Shown here: in pieces, positions 57,419 to 64,000 of the stretch | Layout: every line of letters starts with the position of its first letter | Numbering within the stretch: position 1 is the first letter of the stretch | NCBI GenBank assembly: GCA_944470555.2 | Contig: OX104127.1 | Span: 56,886,140-56,950,139, forward strand | Length of the DNA: 64,000 bases | From: Heterobilharzia americana | Lineage: Eukaryota > Platyhelminthes > Trematoda > Strigeidida > Schistosomatidae | Direction: 5' to 3' | The notes under the pieces: generated by a model | What the model was told of the DNA's origin: nothing | The model's database searches: none | What the model saw: only the letters and a program-made list of their open reading frames with translations | Program-made: the position numbers and the translations under genes

Positions 57419-57849
57419 ATAGATATTCATCAACAACTGCCTACGCAGGCTCATTACTGAAGATCAGATTGCCAGAATAATATGAATAAGCAACAAGGAA
57501 CTGTTGCTGGCTGGTTGGCTGGCAACGAACCATCGAAGCAACAACGTATCAACCAACAAATATGCAGTGGAAGGAAGTGGAGATGGATTGGGCATACACT
57601 GAGAAGACCATTGGGAGACATCACGTATCAGGCCAGTCCCTCGAGTGGAACCCAGATGGGAAATGACAAGTTGGGCGCTGGAGTCGAGGGTGACATGGAG
57701 GAGATCGTGTGAGGAGGAAATGAGAGCCTGTGGGCTGTCGTGGAACCAGGTTCAAAAGATTTCAGAGTATAGAGCTCATTGGAGACGTGCTACTGAAGTC
57801 CTATGTTCCATTAGGAACCCAAGGGACAAATAATAATAATAATAGTAGA
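57419..57849 (+). mobile_element. Outer RTE insertion, 3' segment
   Basis: Resumes with FINNCLRRL right where the 5' segment stopped and proceeds to the RTE 3' end (TTAGGAACCCAAGGGAC) and an AAT tail. Together with 54,469-55,422 it forms one element of about 1.4 kb. Confidence 0.92.
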
Positions 57850-57863
57850 ATTTATTCACTCGG
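57850..57863. repeat. Target-site duplication, right copy (14 bp)
   Basis: ATTTATTCACTCGG directly after the AAT tail, identical to 54,455-54,468. Confidence 0.85.
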
Positions 57864-58193
57864 CATATATATTCACATTATCCATTGAATTAATGAAGTG
57901 AGGTGGATTAAAGGGGATTAAAAATAAGAGACCATCTCTAACTGACTGTAGTATATCAGTTAATCATCTAGTGGTAACCTGATATTATGAATGGTTTATT
58001 GCTTCAATTGAACAAGTAAGACATCCACTGTAAGCACTTTTCGAAGGTCATCTAGTCATGGAACTATCAAACTAAATGATCACCAGTACTTTAGGACTAG
58101 TTGGTGATTCCTTTTCCATTTCATTGAGAATTTGGTTAAGCTCAGGTTCCACTTGATCAGCAGTATTCTTCTGGATGGATCCTTTTTGAAAAA

Positions 58194-58231
<38 letters not shown>

Positions 58232-59845
58232 AGTATTATTAGTAAGAGTTGAGAAGTGTACTTCAGACAACTAGTTTTAATACAATTTTCGGCACAAATC
58301 ATCAATGATATCATGTAATTATCTTCCGTGATGCCTTGATGTCAACCGTTTACCATCTGCTTTTGCATCAACATATCAGTGACAGGTATTCAAGACAATT
58401 ACATCGGATCACCCGAAACTTCCTATTTGAAACTGTTCGAATGAGTCTTGATGTATTGACTATTGCATCTATATACCTCGAATTTCATTTCGAATTGACA
58501 TCAATTCAGACTGGAAATGGAGTTGTGGTTCACAATTAACTCTAACCCTCTTGGAAGATTTCAGAAGATGCTTTGATCTTCGAGGATACTATTCATCTAT
58601 TGCAAAACCTGTTCATCTTTGATAGTTAATTGGTTAGAGGATTGTAATTACTATAAGGTTATCATTATTTTACAGATATAATGGGATTTAGTAGATAATC
58701 AATATGATAAGCATCTTACAACCATTTCACCTTTACAATCATATATCCATCTGGATTGTTTTTCTTCTTAGCTAAGAAGGAGATAATCACTCTGTTTTAC
58801 TCAATTAATGAAACAAGAAAGTCTACTTCATCGATTTCTCTTCTAGAATCATGCCATCTACATGCATATTCACTGAGTTTTGTAAAGAAAGACAATGAAT
58901 GGATCATCTTCAATTTGAAAATAAGATGAAGAAAAAAGGAGTATCATAGAGACTGTTTCACACGGAATCATCCTCATATCATCCTTACAAATGAGGTAAG
59001 TTTGATTAGATAACAAACTATGAAAATTTACTATGAGGGAAGTTCAAAGAGAAATCTTCTTATACTCATTATTATCTCAATGATAAAGTAATTCTAGTCG
59101 ATCTAAAGTTGTCATACAATGAAATAGTATGTATACTTTACTGTAGACAATTTATTGTTCATCACATCAGGTAACCAATTCCACAACAACTTTGAAATAG
59201 AGTTTATATATTCCTAATTCTCTTCTTCCCTTCTTTATGATAACCAGAGTAGTAGAATCATTCCCGTGTATCTAGGGACAAGTGTAGAATCATTTCCATT
59301 TCCAATTGATTATTGATTATCATGATGTATCCTTTAATCACCACAAAACCTCCTCATTACATATTTCATTTGTATATACACCAAGAATATGTGGTTGTTC
59401 CAAGACAAATATGAGACATTGAAATGGGTGTAACAGCATAGAAGTAAACAGTTAATAGAGATCAAAATTAAATGGCTCCAGGACAGGTTACGTAATTCAC
59501 TGCGAGTTTGGATAATAGCCGAGTTTAAGAGTCATTAGGATTTCAGGTAGGAGAATAATGACCATGATGATGATGATGATAATAGTACGTTCATAATTCT
59601 CACTGTGGCATCAGAAACAAGATATTCATCGAAGAGGACTCTTTTCAACGCATTTGTTCTCAAGCTGTACATTCGTATACACATATATGCTGTTGAACCG
59701 GTGTAATCCATGAGGAAGATTTAATTGAAATAATATGGGGTTGAGACGATGATAATGGTGGAATAATTCGATCCTACCCAACAAACAACGGAGAATTCCG
59801 AGTATGTCGATAAATAGTAATAACTATCACCCATTATACAAGAAT
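57864..59845. other. AT-rich stretch without a recognised gene
   Basis: About 2 kb with an (AT)n run at about 58,194-58,228 and a GAT run near 59,559-59,581. Open frames of 80 and 67 codons (58,072-58,314 -, 58,336-58,539 +) have no domain. No RTE or SINE similarity was noticed. Confidence 0.55.
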
Positions 59846-59847
59846 TG

Positions 59848-60110
59848 ACTATTGGTCCTCCATGGCATAGTGGAAAATGCCTTAGCGTTTGAAGTGGTGG
59901 GTACGAGGTTCGAGCCCCAGTGGGAACAACATCACTCATCACTGGGGTGCAGGTACATCCAGCTGACGAGTGAGTCCGAAATAGGAGGGAATGAGCGTCC
60001 TGTCCTGGATTCTTCTGCCAGCCACAACCAACCAAATTATCATAATTAACATTCAGGCAGCATCGAGGTACCCACATAGGGGCCCATATGTCAATAGAGG
60101 TAGGATACGT
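59848..60110 (+). mobile_element. Sm-alpha-like SINE with eroded hammerhead
   Basis: Box A-like TGGCATAGTGG and box B GGTTCGAGCCCC precede CTGACGA (59,963-59,969). After it GAGTGAGTCC has a four-base insertion and the GAAA core reads GGAA, so the fold is broken. The CCTGGATTCTTCTGCCAGCC end typical of Sm-alpha ribozymes follows, then a tail that includes CCCATATGTCAATAG. It is the closest to the classical Sm-alpha sequence in this window. Confidence 0.8.
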
Positions 60111-60194
60111 CGATCCAACAAAACAGTGGTGAATAACAAGTATGTTAATGAATAATAATGGTGGTTATAGTAATTCTAATGTTCCTAGTTGATG

Positions 60195-60480
60195 ACATAG
60201 GTCTGGAAGGAAGGAGAGGTACCTACCCATTGATCGGAAGAAGGGATACCTTGACAAACTCCCGAAGAAGGGAGATCGAAGTCATTGGAACAACTTTCGA
60301 GGATTCATGCTGCTGTCCACCTCAAGCGAAATATTATGCTGCATCGTCCTGAAGAGACTAATGGATGCGCTGGATTCAAAATTACGACCGGAAACGGGTT
60401 TCAGGAAGTACAAATCATGTGCCGCTCAAATTGCCTCTTTCACCTATCTAGGCAGCATCGTTTCAACTACAGGTGTCGGC
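60195..60480 (+). mobile_element. RTE fragment with internal deletion
   Basis: Starts in the RT finger (GYLDKLPKKGD-like, NFRGFMLLS-like) and passes GFRKYKSCAAQIA. It then jumps at about 60,433 to SFTYLGSIVSTTG, skipping the palm and catalytic box. Frames are broken. Confidence 0.88.
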
Positions 60481-60489
60481 GCGTAGCAG

Positions 60490-61015
60490 TCCATGGCCGA
60501 TCCACATAACTATCTGTCTATAGGTGGCATACTTAGACAGGACACTATTTGTCATTTACAATCCAGACAAGTCATAGTAATGTAGTCTATTCAACAGAAT
60601 CGAGTGAATATACACAGTAGACCCTATCGAGAAACAGATAGGACCAGTGGTGGAAATGTTTCCTGAGGACAGTTATTCACAAAAGCTTATCAACCAGTGG
60701 AGAACTGTTAAATAACATAAACCTGTGGTTTACTGTATATCGAAGAAAGAAGTATTCATCAAGCTTTTATGCAAGAGAGAATGCTATGATCTGGTGTTAA
60801 TTAACTCAAAGACATGTTGACGGTAATCGAAAGGGATAATGTGCACCGGAAACTGGACAATCATCATCAAAATCAATATAGGACTATGCATTACTGCATA
60901 ACAGTTCAAGTTGCCACACCCCATATGATCACATTAAGTAAAAAAGGAATAAAACAGAAGATGTAGAAGGAAATAAAAATCGGTCAAAGGTAGTGGAATA
61001 AGAAAGTAGTAGGAG
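60490..61015. other. Unrecognised sequence between RTE fragments
   Basis: No open frame or motif recognised. It ends in a purine-rich stretch (GTAGTAGGAGAGAGGGAGAAG) directly before the next RTE fragment. Confidence 0.5.
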
Positions 61016-61019
61016 AGAG

Positions 61020-62320
61020 GGAGAAGCCACATCATCCTGGACAGACTAAAGGATACTCTGGATTCAGGAACTACAAATCATGTGCGAACCAAGTTGCAAC
61101 GCTACACATCATCATAGAACAGAGCATACCTCAACTTCATCCACTTTCAAAAGGCCTTCGACAGCGTCGACCGGCAAGTAATTTGGCAACTGAGGCTTCA
61201 ACACTATGGAATACCATAAACCTTTATCAAACTCATTCGACAGCTATATGAAGACGCCACATGTCAAAAGATCCACAATGGGAAGCTCAGTGATGCTTGG
61301 AAGTGGAGACAGGAGTAAAACAACGCTGTCACCTAGTATCATCGATGATTGTGGTCAACTGGACTGGATCATGAAACAAACAGTGAGTGAAAAGAGGAGG
61401 ATACGCTGGACAAAGGAAAAGAACCTAGAAGATTTGGATTTCGACACTGATGACTTGTGTCTAATGTCGCACAAACTGAAAGATCTGCAGGCAAAAACTG
61501 ACAAGTTCACAGAAGAAGCAGTGCAGCCAAGGAAGACGGGACTCCAGGTGAACGTAGAGAAGACAGAGGTGATAATGATACCCAACCAACGCCACCACCA
61601 ACACAACAAGCTTCAATCACCATCAACGGGAGAAACTTAGAGGAAGTAGCCTCTTTCGACTACACCTACCTATGCAAGTAGCATCGTTTCAACTACAGGT
61701 GCCGGCACAGAGGAGAATGTCTAAGCAGCTAGGATCGGAAAAGCAAGATAGGGGTTCACTCACCTAAAACTAGTGTTGAGATCTTCTACACTCAGCATAA
61801 AGCGTGAACAACACCCGGATTTTCAACACTAATGTCAAGTCAGAGCTTCTATATGGTTCAGAAACTTGGCGCATCACGAAAAGCATTTCCAACAAACTAC
61901 ACACATTCATCTACAACTGTCACCTAAGCTGGCTCATTACTGAAGATCAGATGAGATGGCCAGAATAATAAGAATAAGCAACAAGGAAATCACTCTGGTA
62001 ACGAACCAACGAGGCAAGAACCTATCACCCAACAAACATGCAGTGGAAGGAAGTGAAGATGGATTAGGCATGCACTGAGAAGACTGATTGGAGACACCAC
62101 GCACCAGGCCAGTCACTTGAGTAGAATCCAGATGGGAAACGACGATTTGGGTGTCGGAGGTGAGGGTGACATGGAGGAGATGGTATGTGAGGAAGAAATG
62201 AAAGGTTATGGGCAGTCGTGGAGGCAGGTTGAAAATACTGCAGAGAAGAGAGTGGAGTGGAGACGTGCTACTGAAGGTGTGTGTTCCACTAGCAACCCAA
62301 GGGAGAAACAATAAATAATA
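61020..62320 (+). mobile_element. RTE fragment, RT to 3' end
   Basis: 5'-truncated at the ILDRL-like region. It contains KAFDSVDRQV, the catalytic box FDTDDLCLMSH, NVEKTEVIMIP, a degenerate FTYL, NTNVKSELLYGSETW, and the 3' end (CCACTAGCAACCCAAGGG) with an AAT-rich tail. The longest frame is 144 codons (61,206-61,640). Confidence 0.93.
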
Positions 62321-62389
62321 ATAATAGAAGAGAAGAAGGAAGAATTAGATGATAAGATTAAGTATAGTGGTTAAGACGAGGGTAATGTG

Positions 62390-63480
62390 TGTATATATCT
62401 GCACCATCGACATCGGTTCTGAGCCATATCACCTAGTGTCTCTAACCATTGGTTCATCTTGTCACCCGAACCCTAACTAGCTAGTCTGGATTGTCCTACA
62501 TGGTTCAACTCAACAGTAAAGGATTTCATTCAATAATGCTTTGTTTTATTCTGGTCATCCCGAGGCGTTTTCCAGTCCGAATCTACCTCGGTCAACATTG
62601 CGTGACGAGACAGACGGTGGTTAGGTGTGCTTAACACATGTGTAAGCCAGGTATCTCAACCGATGAGGGTTCATGACTGCATCAACTGTCTTACCTCTCC
62701 TGTGTACACCTTATTTCTGCGTTACTCGCATGTTGACACCGTGAAACACGGCCTATGCTACAAAGGCAAAAACGTGGTCAAACACTTGCGACCTTTCCTT
62801 GTCTTCTACCTTTAGTGGCCATGTTCCACACCCATGTAATAGAGCAGAGTGGACTGCAGCTCAGTACACATGCTCCTGAATAGACAGTTGGATGTCATGG
62901 CGGCACCACAGATGGCGTAAGTTGGCAGAAGTCAACCATGCCTTTTGTATCCGTTCAGAGATTTCATCGACCACTAACCAACGCACCAGGCCTAGTCTAA
63001 CTTCCTAGGTAAGTAAAGTATTCAACGGGCTAAACCACTTCACTGTCTGTTGTTAATCGGGGTAACGTTAAAGACTGGTCGGGAAGCAACAATCTGCATT
63101 TGTGTGGCGAGAAACGCATCCCAGACATTCTCAAATTGATACCTGATTTGTCCAGAAGACTCTGGATCTTGTCGCCATCTTCACCTAACAGGACTATGTC
63201 AGCTGCATATTCTAGGTCTGCCAAATATTCTCCTTGTGTAGTCAAATGACGAGAGGGAGACCTGCATAAGAACATGTATGATAAAATTGAGAAAGCGGGT
63301 ATCCTTGATGGACACCATTCGATATACACAACTCACCTGATATCTCACTATAGTCTGTAACATGCCCACAGATGTTAGAGTAAAGAGCCTTCTATAGGGT
63401 GATGTACTTACTTGATACCCCTCTCTCAATGAGAAACACTGCCACAAGACTTCTCGATCGACGGAGTCGATTCAAACACC
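62390..63480 (-). mobile_element. Second, distinct non-LTR retrotransposon relic
   Basis: On the minus strand: DSVDREVLW, then a region reading LADLEYAADIVLLGEDGDKI, then GMRFSPHKCRLLL, then RIQKAW/NLRHLW, and a degraded C-terminal part down to about 62,390. The catalytic box reads Y-A-A-D where Y-A-D-D is expected, so the first catalytic Asp is lost. The motif set differs from the RTE copies elsewhere in the window. It matches a non-LTR RT family common in trematodes, but I cannot assign the clade with certainty. Confidence 0.82.
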
Positions 63481-63904
63481 TTTGATTGTTTATTAACGTT
63501 CTCACCCCTTTTTTTAATCTCTGTGCACTTTATAAAAGATTTGAAAATCTTACGTAACCCACCTTTTTATTATCATTGGACATTTTCGTAACTGATGTCA
63601 ATGATTTAGAAAATGAATTCTCACGGATAAAAAATTATTGAAGAACATTATCGGTCAGATGAATAAAGCAGCAGGTACTACTACTTGTAATAAAGGTACA
63701 ACTAAATCATGAGCATCATCTAAGACGATACCATATCGAAAACGTACTTCGGAACAGATGCAAATAGTATACGCTTCGCATTACATTAAAGTGTCTTTTA
63801 AAATCCGTATATTCTGTTGAAGAAGCTGTGACTTACGCAGAGAAACGTTCAGAAGTATTTTGATTTTCTAAACATATTCTGGGATTATTTTAGTTAGTTG
63901 TGGT

Positions 63905-64000
63905 TAGCAGAAGAATCCAGTACTCGCCAACCATACTATCACAGTTATTATTCAGACGAAATCGTGGCATCCACATACGAACCCATATGTCAACAGACCA
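63905..64000 (+). mobile_element. SINE 3'-tail relic at the window edge
   Basis: ATTCAGACGAAATCGTGGCA and CCCATATGTCAACAGA match, with substitutions, the tail of the SINE at 59,848-60,110 (ATTCAGGCAGCATCGAGGTA and CCCATATGTCAATAGA). The ribozyme part is missing or very degraded. Confidence 0.55.

Overview
This window looks like heterochromatin-type DNA from a digenean flatworm, most likely a schistosome. I see no intact protein-coding gene. The evidence for the host is the repeat content: many broken copies of an RTE-clade non-LTR retrotransposon of the SR2 type with (AAT)n tails, and tRNA-like short elements carrying hammerhead ribozymes of the Sm-alpha type. Species and chromosome cannot be read from the sequence. 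A sex-chromosome (W) location is possible but is inference only.

Layout. Positions 708-54,201 are one array of alternating inverted repeats. Unit A occurs three times: A1 at 708-11,906, A2 inverted at 11,965-23,176, and A3 at 43,108-54,131 in the same direction as A1. Unit B occurs twice: B at 23,177-31,423 and B' inverted at 34,938-43,107. A1 and A2 form a palindrome of about 11 kb arms whose centre is a (AT)29 tract at 11,907-11,964. A2+B and B'+A3 form a second palindrome with arms of about 19 kb and a 3.5 kb loop at 31,424-34,937. A3 ends in another (AT)n tract and then flank sequence. The inverted copy of that same flank plus (AT)n opens the window at 1-206, followed by a 500-base N gap. 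So the array is probably longer than assembled and may be symmetric about its two flanks.

Contents. Unit A carries five RTE fragments and several tRNA-like SINEs. One SINE has a complete hammerhead ribozyme core, unchanged in all three copies. Unit B carries two more RTE fragments, about 550 bp of the 3' end of an 18S rRNA pseudogene, and a short Ty3/gypsy-type reverse transcriptase relic. The loop holds a second partial copy of unit A joined tail to tail to an almost full-length but inactivated RTE element.

The right flank (54,202-64,000) is not part of the palindromes. It contains a nested pair of RTE insertions with two recognisable target-site duplications, two further RTE fragments, an eroded hammerhead SINE, a relic of a second non-LTR family on the minus strand, and about 2 kb of AT-rich sequence in which I recognise nothing.

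The coding relics do not work together as a pathway. What is worth attention is the architecture: a large nested palindrome array, an intact self-cleaving ribozyme motif on both strands, and arms that would fold into very long double-stranded RNA if transcribed through a centre. An assembly fold-back artefact must be excluded first.
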